Assembly: GCF_002300555.2 (NCBI RefSeq)
Contig: NZ_NTHN02000021.1
Coordinates: forward strand, 20,197-84,196
Length of the DNA: 64,000 nt
Direction: 5' to 3'
Origin: Alloyangia mangrovi
GTDB lineage: Bacteria > Pseudomonadota > Alphaproteobacteria > Rhodobacterales > Rhodobacteraceae
Under the pieces are notes generated by a model. That model was not told the DNA's origin. It did no database searches and saw only the letters and a list, made by a program, of their open reading frames with translations. Within the stretch, counting starts at the first letter, position 1; every line of letters begins with the position of its first letter. Below are positions 55,987 to 64,000 of this stretch, piece by piece. The position numbers and the translations under genes are program-made.

Positions 55987-56687
55987 GCGATCCAGACGCG
56001 CATCTTCTGATTGTCGACGACGACGAGCGGATCCGGAGCCTGCTGCAGAAGTTCCTGATCCGCCACGGCTTTCTTGTCAGCGCAGCGCGCGACGCGGCCC
56101 ATGCGCGGCGGCTGATGGCCGGGCTCGATTTCGACCTCATCGTGCTCGACGTCATGATGCCGGGCGAGGATGGCATCAGCCTCACCCGCGCCATCCGCGA
56201 GACCCGCCACACGCCGATCATGCTGCTCACCGCGCGCGGCGAGACCGAGGACCGGATCGCCGGGCTCGAGGCTGGGGCGGATGACTACCTGCCGAAACCC
56301 TTCGAGCCGAAGGAGCTGCTGCTGCGGATCAACGCCATCCTGCGCCGCATGCCCGAGAGCCCGGTCTCCGAGGCGTTGCAGCCCAAGCTGCTGACGCTCG
56401 GCCCCATCCGCTACGACATCGAGCGTGGCGAGATGTGGCACGGCGACGACCTGGTGCGGCTGACCGCGACCGAGAGCCAGCTGATGCGCATCTTCTCGGC
56501 CAAGCCCGGTGAGGCGCTGAGCCGCACGCGGCTGGTCGAGGAACTCGGCCGCGACAAGGGGCAGGCGCAGGAGCGCGCGGTTGATGTGCAGATCACCCGC
56601 CTGCGCCGCAAGATCGAGAACGACCCGAAGCAGCCGCGCTACCTGCAGACCGTGCGCGGCGCGGGCTACATGCTGGCCCCTGACTGA
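55983..56687 (+). CDS. petR: OmpR-family response regulator PetR
   Basis: A 234-residue regulator. The receiver has LLIVDDDERIRSLLQKFLIR, the phosphorylation aspartate in LIVLDVMMPGEDG and lysine in DDYLPKPFEPKEL. The C-terminal winged helix ends in LRRKIENDPKQPRYLQTVRG. It is translationally coupled to petP. There is no partner kinase nearby, as in R. capsulatus, where PetR is also an orphan. The likely target, petABC, lies at the opposite end of this window. Confidence 0.88.
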   Translation: MSDPDAHLLIVDDDERIRSLLQKFLIRHGFLVSAARDAAHARRLMAGLDFDLIVLDVMMPGEDGISLTRAIRETRHTPIMLLTARGETEDRIAGLEAGADDYLPKPFEPKELLLRINAILRRMPESPVSEALQPKLLTLGPIRYDIERGEMWHGDDLVRLTATESQLMRIFSAKPGEALSRTRLVEELGRDKGQAQERAVDVQITRLRRKIENDPKQPRYLQTVRGAGYMLAPD

Positions 56688-56786
56688 GCGCGGCAGGAGG
56701 AGGTCCGCCACTCGGCTCACCTCCCCTTGTTCCTGCAGCGGAATCACGCTCTCTTGCACCGGACCCACAACCGGAGGAGGGCCGCA

Positions 56787-57713
56787 ATGGGCTGCGCGTT
56801 GATCACCCATGCCGACTGTCTCGACCACCTGACCCCCGACGGCCACCCCGAGCAGGTGGCCCGGCTCGACCACGTGCTGCACGCCTTGCAGGGGCTCGAC
56901 CTTCTGCGTCTCGCCGCGCCGCGCTGCGAGGATCGCGACATCCTTCGGGTCCACCCGCAGGCCTATCTCGACCGGCTGATCGCGGCGCTTCCCGGCGAGG
57001 GGCTGATCCCGCTCGACGAGGACACCTGGTTCTCGCCGCGCTCGCTCGAGGCAGCGCGCCGCGCGGTCGGCGGCGCGGTGCGGGCGGTGGATGCGGTCCT
57101 GGCGGGAGAGGCGAAGACCGCCTTCTGCGCCACCCGCCCGCCGGGCCACCACGCCGAGGCCGAGACCCCCATGGGCTTTTGTCTCTTCGGCAATGCCGCC
57201 ATCGCGGCGAAACACGCGCTAGACCACCACGGGCTTGAGCGCGTTGCCGTCGTCGACTTCGACGTGCACCACGGCAACGGCACGCAGGCGCTGCTCTGGG
57301 ACGAGCCGCGCGCCCTGGTCATCACCTCGCAGCAATACCCGCTCTGGCCGGGCACCGGGGCGGCCGACGAGACCGGCGGGCATCACAATGTGCTCAACCT
57401 GCCGTTGCCACCGGGCAGCGGCGGGGCCGAGATGCGTGCTGCCTATGCGGCGCAGGCCTTCCCGCGGCTGGACGCCTTCCGGCCCGATCTCGTCATCCTC
57501 TCGGCCGGCTTCGACGCCCATGCCGACGACCCGCTGGCCGAGCTCAACTGGCGCGAGGAGGACTTCGCCTGGCTCACCCGCGAGCTCTGCCGGATCGCGC
57601 AGGGCTCTGCGCAGGGGCGGGTGGTCTCGGTTCTCGAAGGTGGTTATGATCTGCGCGCGCTCGCGGACTCGGCCCGGGTGCACGTACAAGAATTGATCGA
57701 GGCAGGCAGATGA
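56787..57713 (+). CDS. Histone deacetylase-like amidohydrolase
   Basis: A 308-residue zinc hydrolase of the class II HDAC/acetylpolyamine amidohydrolase superfamily. The active-site histidines are in RPPGHHAEAETPMGFC, and zinc ligands in DFDVHHGNGTQAL and ILSAGFDAHADDPLAE. Bacterial relatives deacetylate polyamines or protein lysines; the substrate here is unknown. The start follows GGAGGAGGG. Its stop overlaps the xseB start, and ispA and dxs follow, an arrangement common in Rhodobacterales. Confidence 0.92.
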   Translation: MGCALITHADCLDHLTPDGHPEQVARLDHVLHALQGLDLLRLAAPRCEDRDILRVHPQAYLDRLIAALPGEGLIPLDEDTWFSPRSLEAARRAVGGAVRAVDAVLAGEAKTAFCATRPPGHHAEAETPMGFCLFGNAAIAAKHALDHHGLERVAVVDFDVHHGNGTQALLWDEPRALVITSQQYPLWPGTGAADETGGHHNVLNLPLPPGSGGAEMRAAYAAQAFPRLDAFRPDLVILSAGFDAHADDPLAELNWREEDFAWLTRELCRIAQGSAQGRVVSVLEGGYDLRALADSARVHVQELIEAGR

Positions 57714-57952
57714 CTGACACCCCCGTTGCGGAGATGAGCTTTGAACAGGCAATGGCGGAGCTCGAGCAGGTGGTGACCCAGCTCGAACGCGGCGAGGTGG
57801 CGCTGGAGGAGTCGATCTCGCTCTACCAGCGCGGCAGCGAGCTGCGGAAGCACTGCGAGACCAAGCTCAAGGCGGCCGAGGAAAAGGTCGCCGCGATTAC
57901 CCTCGACGCGAACGGCGAGCCCACGGGCACCAAGCCGGTCGAGGGGCTCTGA
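57710..57952 (+). CDS. xseB: Exodeoxyribonuclease VII small subunit
   Basis: An 80-residue protein with the XseB signature SFEQAMAELEQVVTQLERGE and LEESISLYQRGSELRKHCE. It pairs with XseA to degrade single-stranded DNA. It overlaps the upstream gene (ATGA) and ends six bases before ispA. The xseB-ispA-dxs order is widespread in proteobacteria. Confidence 0.95.
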   Translation: MTDTPVAEMSFEQAMAELEQVVTQLERGEVALEESISLYQRGSELRKHCETKLKAAEEKVAAITLDANGEPTGTKPVEGL

Positions 57953-57958
57953 CCCCCC

Positions 57959-58828
57959 ATGTTTGCGGAATCCCTGGTTGGTGCGGCGGCGGCAGTCGCC
58001 GCCCACCTCGAAAGCGTTCTGGACGAGCACGAGGCGCTGCCCGTGGTCGAGGCCATGGGCTATGCCACCAGAGGTGGCAAGGCGCTGCGCGGCTACCTGG
58101 TGCTGGAATCGGCACGGCTGCACGGCGTGCCCGAGGGCCACGCGATCTGGCCCGCCTGCGCCATCGAGGCGGTGCACGCCTATTCGCTGGTGCATGACGA
58201 TCTGCCGTGCATGGACAATGACGACCTGCGCCGCGGCCTGCCTACGGTGCACCGCAAGTGGGATGAGGCGACGGCGGTCCTCGCCGGGGATGCGCTGCAG
58301 GCGCTCGGCTTCGAGCTGGTGACCGACGCGCGCTGCCATCCCTCGGGCGAGGTGCGTGCCGATCTCGCGCTGTCGCTGGCCCGCGCCGCCGGGGCGCGCG
58401 GCATGGTCATGGGGCAGGCGCTCGACATGGCCGCCGAGGCCACCGACGTGCCGCTCGACCTGGCGCAGATCATCGCGCTGCAGGCGGGCAAGACCGGGGC
58501 GCTGATCCGCTGGTCCGCCGAGGCCGGGGCACGCCTGGCCGAGGTCGATCCCGCGCCGCTCACCGCTTACGCGGACCGGCTCGGCCTCGCCTTCCAGATC
58601 GCCGACGACATCCTCGACGTCGAGGGCGACGCGGCCATGATGGGCAAGGCGGTGGGCAAAGACGCCGGGCGCGGCAAGGCCACCTTCGTCTCGCTGCTCG
58701 GGCTCGATGCCGCGAAGCTGCGCGCGCGGCAATTGGTGGACGAGGCCTGCGACGCGCTATCTCCCTATGCAGACCGGGCGGAAAACTTGCGGGCCGCGGC
58801 CCGCTTCGTTATCTCCCGCAGCAACTGA
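57959..58828 (+). CDS. ispA: Farnesyl diphosphate synthase
   Basis: A 289-residue prenyltransferase that builds farnesyl-PP from IPP and DMAPP. The first aspartate-rich motif is in [19 protein letters not shown] and the second is [25 protein letters not shown] near the start is the IPP-binding region. It lies between xseB and dxs, which supply and use the same isoprenoid route. Confidence 0.95.
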   Translation: MFAESLVGAAAAVAAHLESVLDEHEALPVVEAMGYATRGGKALRGYLVLESARLHGVPEGHAIWPACAIEAVHAYSLVHDDLPCMDNDDLRRGLPTVHRKWDEATAVLAGDALQALGFELVTDARCHPSGEVRADLALSLARAAGARGMVMGQALDMAAEATDVPLDLAQIIALQAGKTGALIRWSAEAGARLAEVDPAPLTAYADRLGLAFQIADDILDVEGDAAMMGKAVGKDAGRGKATFVSLLGLDAAKLRARQLVDEACDALSPYADRAENLRAAARFVISRSN

Positions 58829-58845
58829 CGCCAGAGGTGCACCCC

Positions 58846-60771
58846 ATGTCCTCCCGCCCCGAGACCCCCGTGCTCGACCGTGTGACCACGCCCGCCGATC
58901 TCAAGCGGCTCTCGGATGACGAGCTGATCCGTCTCGCCCATGAGTTGCGCACCGAAACCATTTCGGCTGTTTCCGAAACGGGTGGCCACCTCGGCGCGGG
59001 GCTCGGCGTGGTGGAGCTGACCGTGGCGCTGCACGCGGTCTTCGACACGCCGCGCGACAAGCTGATCTGGGACGTCTCGCATCAGTGCTATCCGCACAAG
59101 ATCCTCACCGGTCGCCGCGACCGCATCCGCACGCTGCGCATGAAGGATGGCCTCTCGGGCTTCGCGAAACGCTCCGAGAGCCCCTATGACCCCTTCGGCG
59201 CCGGCCACAGCTCGACCTCGATCAGCGCCGCGCTCGGCTTTGCCATGGCGCGCGAGCTGGGCGGCAGCTGCGAGACCGGCCTTGGCGATGCCATTGCGGT
59301 GATCGGCGACGGCTCGATGTCGGCGGGCATGGCGTTCGAGGCGATGAACAACGCCGGCCACCTCGGCAAGCGGCTGATCGTCATCCTCAACGACAACGAG
59401 ATGTCTATCGCGCCGCCGACCGGCGCGCTGTCGTCCTATCTCAACCGGCTCTATGCCGAGGCCCCCTTCCACGACCTCAAGGCCGCCGCCAAGGGTGCGG
59501 TGAACCTGCTGCCGCCGCCCTTCCGCGAGGGCGCCAAGCGGGCCAAGGACGTGCTGAAGTCGATGACCGTGGGCGGCACGCTCTTCGAGGAGCTGGGCTT
59601 CTCCTACGTTGGTCCGATCGACGGGCACGACCTGCACCAGCTCCTGCCGGTGCTGCGCACGGTGAAGGCGCGGGCCACCGGGCCGATCCTGATCCACGTG
59701 CTGACCAAGAAGGGCAAGGGCTACGCCCCGGCCGAGGGCTCGGCCGACCGCGGGCATGCCCGCGCCAAGTTCGACGTGGTCACCGGCGAGCAGAAGAAGG
59801 CGCCCTCCAATGCGCCGGCCTACACCAAGGTCTTCGCTCAGACGCTGACCCGGCTCGCCGCCGCGGACCCGCGCATCTGCGCGGTGACCGCCGCCATGCC
59901 CGACGGCACCGGGCTCGACCTTATGGCCGAGCGTTTCCCGGACAGGGTCTTCGACGTGGGTATCGCCGAGCAGCACGGGGTGACCTTCTCCGCCGGCCTC
60001 GCCGCCGGCGGGATGAAACCCTTCTGCGCGATGTATTCGACCTTCCTGCAGCGCGGCTACGACCAGGTGGTGCACGACGTGGCGATCCAGCGCCTGCCGG
60101 TGCGTTTCGCCATCGACCGCGCCGGGCTGGTGGGCGCCGATGGCGCGACCCACGCCGGGGCCTATGACGTCGCCTTCATGGCCAACCTGCCGGGCATGGT
60201 GGTCATGGCCGCCGCCGACGAGGCCGAGTTGGTCAACATGGTGGCCACTGCCGCCGCGCATGACGAGGGGCCCATCGCCTTCCGCTACCCGCGCGGCGAA
60301 GGTGTGGGTGTCGAGCTGCCCGAGACCCCGCAGATCCTGCCGATCGGCAAGGGCCGCATGATCCGGACCGGCAGCCGGGTGGCGATCCTCAGCTTCGGCA
60401 CGCGGCTGCAGGAGGTGCTCAGGGCCTGCGAGACGCTCGAGGCGCGCGGCATCTCCCCGACCGTCGCCGACGCCCGCTTCGCCAAGCCGCTGGACCGCGA
60501 GCTGATCCTCCAGCTCGCACAGGACCACGAGGCGCTGATCACCATCGAGGAGGGCGCGGTGGGCGGCTTCGGCAGCCATGTCGCGCAGCTCCTGTCTGAC
60601 GAGGGCGTCTTCGACCACGGGCTGAAGTTCCGCTCGATGGTGCTGCCGGACACCTTCATCGACCACTCCAGCCCCGCCGACATGTACGCGACGGCCGGCC
60701 TCAACGCCGAGCAGATCGAGGAGAAGGTCCTCACCACGCTCGGCGTCGACATCCTCAACAAGCGCGCCTGA
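58846..60771 (+). CDS. dxs: 1-deoxy-D-xylulose-5-phosphate synthase
   Basis: A 641-residue TPP-dependent enzyme, the first step of the MEP isoprenoid pathway. The TPP motif is [19 protein letters not shown]. The pyrimidine domain has [18 protein letters not shown] and the C-terminal domain [15 protein letters not shown]. The start ATG follows CAGAGG; a GTG nine bases upstream is less likely. Its cofactor is supplied in part by the thiamine importer at the other end of the window. Confidence 0.97.
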   Translation: MSSRPETPVLDRVTTPADLKRLSDDELIRLAHELRTETISAVSETGGHLGAGLGVVELTVALHAVFDTPRDKLIWDVSHQCYPHKILTGRRDRIRTLRMKDGLSGFAKRSESPYDPFGAGHSSTSISAALGFAMARELGGSCETGLGDAIAVIGDGSMSAGMAFEAMNNAGHLGKRLIVILNDNEMSIAPPTGALSSYLNRLYAEAPFHDLKAAAKGAVNLLPPPFREGAKRAKDVLKSMTVGGTLFEELGFSYVGPIDGHDLHQLLPVLRTVKARATGPILIHVLTKKGKGYAPAEGSADRGHARAKFDVVTGEQKKAPSNAPAYTKVFAQTLTRLAAADPRICAVTAAMPDGTGLDLMAERFPDRVFDVGIAEQHGVTFSAGLAAGGMKPFCAMYSTFLQRGYDQVVHDVAIQRLPVRFAIDRAGLVGADGATHAGAYDVAFMANLPGMVVMAAADEAELVNMVATAAAHDEGPIAFRYPRGEGVGVELPETPQILPIGKGRMIRTGSRVAILSFGTRLQEVLRACETLEARGISPTVADARFAKPLDRELILQLAQDHEALITIEEGAVGGFGSHVAQLLSDEGVFDHGLKFRSMVLPDTFIDHSSPADMYATAGLNAEQIEEKVLTTLGVDILNKRA

Positions 60772-60798
60772 CCGCAGGCCGGGCGCGCCCCTGCGTCT

Positions 60799-60858
60799 TT
60801 CTTCTAGGCAGAAATATCCCGGGGGTGAGCCCGCAGGGCGAGGGGGCAGCGCACCCTC
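60799..60858 (-). repeat. Intergenic hairpin repeat, copy 5 of 6
   Basis: Inverted orientation: TTCTTCTAGG, AAATATCCCGGGGG, then GAGCCCGCAGGGCGAG and an imperfect AGGGGGCAGCGCACCCTCT hairpin. It lies in the 243-base gap between dxs and queC. Confidence 0.78.
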
Positions 60859-60970
60859 TCTTCGGCGTCGCCCCCTCCCTTCCGCATCGCCCTGCCGGCG
60901 TCCACACGCTTGCGTGTCGGCGCGCCCAAGACCCTTGCCCCGTGGCGCCCGACCCGTTAGGACGCGCCTC

Positions 60971-61006
60971 ACACCGGTCGCAGCCTACCCGGTCATCAAA
61001 ACAAGG
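60971..61006 (+). promoter_or_regulatory. preQ1-I riboswitch controlling queCDEF
   Basis: The stem ACCGG/CCGGT encloses GGTCGCAGCCTACCC, and the tail CATCAAAACAAGG follows. The GGUCGCAG loop and the CAAAACAAGG tail match the class I preQ1 aptamer known from Thermoanaerobacter. The AAGG of the tail is also the ribosome binding site, eight bases before the queC ATG, so preQ1 binding would block translation. At about 36 bases it is among the smallest riboswitches. Confidence 0.92.
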
Positions 61007-61014
61007 GTTCAAAC

Positions 61015-61716
61015 ATGAAGACTATCGTCATCTGCTCCGGCGGACTGGATTCCGTCTCGCTCGCCCATATGGTCGCAGCCGAACAAGAGCTCACCCGCCT
61101 CGTTTCCTTCGACTACGGCCAACGCCACGCCAAGGAGCTGGACTTCGCGCAGGCCGCCGCCGCGCGGCTCGGCGTGCCGTTCCAGCGCATCGACATGCGC
61201 GGCATCGGCGCGGCGCTTACCGGCTCGGCGCTGACCTCGGACATCGACGTGCCCGACGGGCATTACGCCGAAGAGACCATGCGCATCACCGTGGTCCCCA
61301 ACCGCAACGCCATCATGCTGGCCATCGCGTTCGGCGTCGCCGCGGCCAATGGCGACGAGGCGGTTGCCACCGCCGTGCATGGCGGGGACCATTTCATCTA
61401 CCCAGACTGCCGCCCCGGCTTCACCCGCGCCTTCGAGACCATGCAGCGCCATGCGCTGGAGGGCTACGCCGACGTGCAGTTCTACACGCCCTTCGTCGAA
61501 CGCACCAAGGCCGACATCGTCACCGAGGGAGCAAAGCACGGCACGCCCTTCGAGAAGACCTGGTCCTGCTACAAGGGCGGCGAGGTGCACTGCGGCTGCT
61601 GCGGCACCTGTGTCGAGCGGCGCGAGGCCTTCCACCTCGCGGGCATCGAGGATCCCACGGTCTACGCCGATCCTGATTTCTGGGTGCGGGCCGTGGCCAG
61701 CCGGGAGGAGGTGTGA
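61015..61716 (+). CDS. queC: 7-cyano-7-deazaguanine synthase
   Basis: A 233-residue ATP-dependent enzyme that makes preQ0 from carboxydeazaguanine. The PP-loop is ICSGGLDSVSLAHM. The zinc cysteines are in WSCYKGGEVHCGCCGTC near the end. It heads queC-queD-queE-queF for queuosine precursor synthesis, and is controlled by the preQ1-I riboswitch. Confidence 0.97.
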   Translation: MKTIVICSGGLDSVSLAHMVAAEQELTRLVSFDYGQRHAKELDFAQAAAARLGVPFQRIDMRGIGAALTGSALTSDIDVPDGHYAEETMRITVVPNRNAIMLAIAFGVAAANGDEAVATAVHGGDHFIYPDCRPGFTRAFETMQRHALEGYADVQFYTPFVERTKADIVTEGAKHGTPFEKTWSCYKGGEVHCGCCGTCVERREAFHLAGIEDPTVYADPDFWVRAVASREEV

Positions 61717-62084
61717 TGTTCCGGATCAGCAAGGAATTCCACTTCTCTGCCTCGCACCAGTTGACGCATCTGCCCGAAGGTCACCAATGCGCCCGGATGC
61801 ACGGCCACAATTACATCGTCGTGGTCGAACTGGCGGCGCGCGAGCTCAACGCGGACGGTTTCGTGCGCGACTACCACGAGCTGGCGCCGCTCAAGGCCTA
61901 TATCGACGAATGCTTCGACCACCGGCATCTCAACGACGTGCTGAACGTCGCTTCGACCGCCGAGAACCTCGCGCTGCATTTCTACGAGTGGTGCGCCGCG
62001 CGCTGGCCCGAGACCGCCTCGGTCAGGGTCAGCGAGACGCCGAAGACCTGGGCCGAGTACCGGCCCGCGCCGCTGGCGGCCTGA
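61716..62084 (+). CDS. queD: 6-carboxytetrahydropterin synthase
   Basis: A 122-residue enzyme of the PTPS fold that converts dihydroneopterin triphosphate to 6-carboxytetrahydropterin. Zinc histidines are in [12 protein letters not shown] and [13 protein letters not shown]; the catalytic cysteine lies in GHQCARMHG. The ATG at 61716 shares one base with the queC stop and has GGAGGAGG upstream. Confidence 0.96.
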   Translation: MFRISKEFHFSASHQLTHLPEGHQCARMHGHNYIVVVELAARELNADGFVRDYHELAPLKAYIDECFDHRHLNDVLNVASTAENLALHFYEWCAARWPETASVRVSETPKTWAEYRPAPLAA

Positions 62085-62085
62085 C

Positions 62086-62794
62086 ATGGTGCTGCGCATA
62101 GCCGAGATCTTCGGCCCGACGATCCAGGGCGAGGGCGCGCTGATCGGCGAGCCCACCGTCTTTGTCCGCGCGGGTGGCTGCGACTACCGCTGCAGCTGGT
62201 GCGACAGCCTGCACGCCGTGGACAGCGCCTTTCGCCACAGCTGGACCCCGATGAGCGACGCCGAGGTCTGGGCCGAGGTCACGCGCCTGTCGGGCGGGCG
62301 GCCGATCACCGTCTCGCTCAGCGGCGGCAACCCGGCGATCCAGGATTTCGGCCCGGTGGTCGAGATGGGCCGGGCAGAGGGCTACCGCTTCGCCTGCGAG
62401 ACGCAAGGGTCGGTGGCACGCCCGTGGTTCGGGCGGCTCGACACCCTGGTGCTCAGCCCGAAGCCGCCGTCGAGCGGCGAGACGGTGGACTGGGACAGCT
62501 TCGCGGATTGCGTCGCGGCGGGGCAGGCTGCGCGGCAGGTGGTGATGAAGATCGTCATCTTCGACGCCGCCGATTACGCTTGGGCCAAGGACGCCCATGC
62601 CCGGCACCCCGAGCTTCCGCTCTACCTGCAGCCCGGCAATCCCGAAGTCGATCCCGAGGTGCCGGTCGATCCGCAGAGCCTCGCCGACCGGCTGCTCTGG
62701 CTCACCGAGACCGCCACCGCCGACGGCTGGTTCACCCCCCCGCATCCTGCCGCAGCTGCATGTGCTCCTCTGGGGCAACAAGCGCGGCGTCTGA
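62086..62794 (+). CDS. queE: 7-carboxy-7-deazaguanine synthase, frameshifted near its 3' end
   Basis: A radical-SAM enzyme that contracts the pterin ring. The CxxxCxxC motif is [14 protein letters not shown], the start is [20 protein letters not shown] and the glycine-rich [13 protein letters not shown] follows. A run of seven C near 62735-62741 shifts the frame. Removing one C restores [20 protein letters not shown] and the stop at 62794, giving 235 residues, a normal C-terminus. The unrepaired frame would read over queF. Confidence 0.9.
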
Positions 62795-62818
62795 CTTCCC
62801 ATTTCCGGAGATCCCGAA

Positions 62819-63283
62819 ATGACCGACAGCATCTACAGCAACCTCAAGCAACTCGGCGGTGCTACGGTGCTGCCCGCCTCGCCCGAGGAGGCCGAGCTGG
62901 AGCGGGTGCCCAACCCGCAGGCCGACGTGGCCTACAACGTGCGCTTCACCGCGCCCGAGTTCACCTCGCTCTGCCCGATGACCGGCCAGCCCGACTTCGC
63001 CCACCTGGTCATCGACTACGTACCGGGGGCCTGGCTGGTCGAGAGCAAGGCGCTGAAGCTCTACCTCGGTGCGTTCCGCAACCATGGCGCCTTCCACGAG
63101 GATTGCACCATCTCGATCGCCCGGCGGCTGGTCGGCTTCCTTGAGCCGCAATGGCTGCGCATCGGCGGCTACTGGTATCCGCGCGGCGGCATCCCGATCG
63201 ATGTTTTCTACCAGACCGGCCCGATCCCCGAGGGGGTGTGGATCCCCGACCAGGGCGTGCCGCCCTACCGTGGGCGCGGCTGA
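62819..63283 (+). CDS. queF: NADPH-dependent 7-cyano-7-deazaguanine reductase
   Basis: A 154-residue single-domain QueF that reduces preQ0 to preQ1. The catalytic cysteine and aspartate are in [36 protein letters not shown] and [20 protein letters not shown] match the short-form family. It is the last gene of the que operon; its product is the ligand of the upstream riboswitch, giving direct feedback. Confidence 0.97.
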   Translation: MTDSIYSNLKQLGGATVLPASPEEAELERVPNPQADVAYNVRFTAPEFTSLCPMTGQPDFAHLVIDYVPGAWLVESKALKLYLGAFRNHGAFHEDCTISIARRLVGFLEPQWLRIGGYWYPRGGIPIDVFYQTGPIPEGVWIPDQGVPPYRGRG

Positions 63284-63295
63284 GAGGGGGGATTT

Positions 63296-63355
63296 GGGGG
63301 CGCCGCCCCCGCCCGCCCATGGCGGGCTCCCCGGGGATATTTTCACCTAGAAGAA
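63296..63355 (+). repeat. Intergenic hairpin repeat, copy 6 of 6
   Basis: Two hairpins (GGGGGCGCCGCCCCC; GCCCGCC-CAT-GGCGGGC) are followed by the core TCCCCGGGGATATTTTCACC then TAGAAGAA. It lies between convergent queF and the SDR gene. Confidence 0.8.
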
Positions 63356-63365
63356 AGGGCTGGCC

Positions 63366-64000
63366 TCAGCCCTCCTCGGCGAGCAGGGCAGCGAGGCCTG
63401 CCCGGTAGTCGGGGTAGAGCAGCGTGACGCCCAGCTCGTCCTTGATGCGGTCGTTCCGCACGCGCTTGTTCTCGGCGTAGAAACTGCGGGCCATCGGACT
63501 CATCTCGGCGGCATCGAAGGCGACCTCGGGCGGGGGCGGCAGGTCCAGAAGCTCGGCGGCGTGCTGCAGCACTTCCTCGGGCGGGGCCGGGTCGTCGTCG
63601 CAGAGGTTGTAGATGGCGCCGGGGCGGGGGTGGCGGATCGAGGCCTCGAGCACCTGCGCGATATCCTCGACGTGGATGCGGCTGAACACCTGCCCCGGCT
63701 TGACGATGCGCCGCGCCGTGCCCTGGCGGACCTTTTCGAAGGGGCCGCGACCGGGGCCGTAGATGCCCGCGAGCCGGAAGATGTGCAGCGGCAGCCCGTC
63801 GATGGCCTGCCAGGCCGCCTCGGCCTCGGCGCGGGCCTTGCCGCGCGCCGTGGTGGGGGTGAGGGGCGTGTCCTCGTCGACCCAGTCGCCGCCGTGATCG
63901 CCGTAGACCCCGGTGGTCGAGAGATAGCCGACCCAGTCGAGCGCCGGGGCGCGTCGGGCGAGGGCGGGGCCGATCTCGGGCCAGCGCGGGATCGCCGCCG
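63366..64000 (-). CDS. NAD-dependent epimerase/dehydratase (extended SDR), truncated by window end
   Basis: The frame stays open from the stop at 63366 to the window edge, at least 211 residues. Visible are LDWVGYLSTTGVYGDHGG (the SxxxxY-type active-site region), IFRLAGIYGPGRGP, RIHVEDIAQVLEASI and the C-terminal LYPDYRAGLAALL. The N-terminal nucleotide loop lies outside. An internal ATG at 63689 would give only 107 residues and is not the start. The family acts on sugar nucleotides or related compounds; the substrate is unknown. Confidence 0.88.
   Translation of the reverse strand, partial: AAIPRWPEIGPALARRAPALDWVGYLSTTGVYGDHGGDWVDEDTPLTPTTARGKARAEAEAAWQAIDGLPLHIFRLAGIYGPGRGPFEKVRQGTARRIVKPGQVFSRIHVEDIAQVLEASIRHPRPGAIYNLCDDDPAPPEEVLQHAAELLDLPPPPEVAFDAAEMSPMARSFYAENKRVRNDRIKDELGVTLLYPDYRAGLAALLAEEG

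Noticed and set aside
58765..60972. A 735-codon open frame opposite dxs
   Set aside because: It is an antisense shadow of dxs.
63366..63689. A complete 107-residue gene at the right edge
   Set aside because: The same frame stays open to the end of the window and encodes the preceding SDR motifs, so the ATG at 63689 is internal to a longer, truncated gene.

Overview
The window is a stretch of core chromosome from a high-GC alphaproteobacterium, almost certainly of the order Rhodobacterales (Roseobacter group). The evidence is a SAM/SAH riboswitch in front of metK, a petP/petR pair, a fabA-fabB-fabI cluster divergent from irr, a Lrp-type putR divergent from putA, and an orphan response regulator resembling CenR. 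I found no insertion sequence, prophage, CRISPR array or rRNA. One tRNA gene, tRNA-Leu(UAA), is present.

Layout, left to right. The window opens in the 3' end of petC (cytochrome c1). A thiBPQ thiamine importer follows on the minus strand behind a TPP riboswitch. Then come aroC, a chemoreceptor, putA/putR, an MliC-META secreted protein, tRNA-Leu, a DUF3302/HlyD pair and an acetyl-CoA hydrolase/transferase. From 16.7 to 20.7 kb lie fabI-fabB-fabA, irr and a flavin reductase. From 21.7 to 29.8 kb lie miaB, an OmpA protein with a lipoprotein partner, phoH-ybeY-corC-lnt and metK. From 30 to 36 kb are a DMT transporter, xth, a cardiolipin synthase, a CnoX-type thioredoxin, a LON-domain protein and Trm112. 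From 36 to 44 kb are a threonine dehydratase, DUF1643, a short RTX-repeat protein, rpsO, a DUF2380 gene, pnp and the CenR-like regulator with a probable small RNA downstream. From 44 to 53 kb are ribA, an L,D-transpeptidase, argE and a polyamine-type ABC importer. The right end holds a PAS protein, ilvE, petP-petR, a histone-deacetylase-like gene with xseB-ispA-dxs, and queCDEF behind a preQ1-I riboswitch. It closes with a truncated SDR-family gene.

Three metabolite riboswitches can be read directly: TPP before thiB, SAM/SAH before metK, and preQ1-I before queC. Each matches the product or substrate of the genes behind it.

Five conserved genes (miaB, ribA, potA-like, potC-like, queE) are broken by a +1 frameshift. 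In every case it lies in a homopolymer of 7-8 bases, and removing one base restores a full-length family member. This looks like a systematic homopolymer overcall in the assembly rather than five pseudogenes.

The least explained items are: a six-copy intergenic repeat (GC-rich hairpin plus a conserved CCCGGGATATTT / CCTAGAAGAA core); a structured minus-strand small-RNA candidate at about 43.25-43.37 kb; two adjacent envelope genes sharing an unnamed two-cysteine module; an ABC importer whose permeases both carry large N-terminal additions; and a long dyad in front of the CoA-transferase gene.
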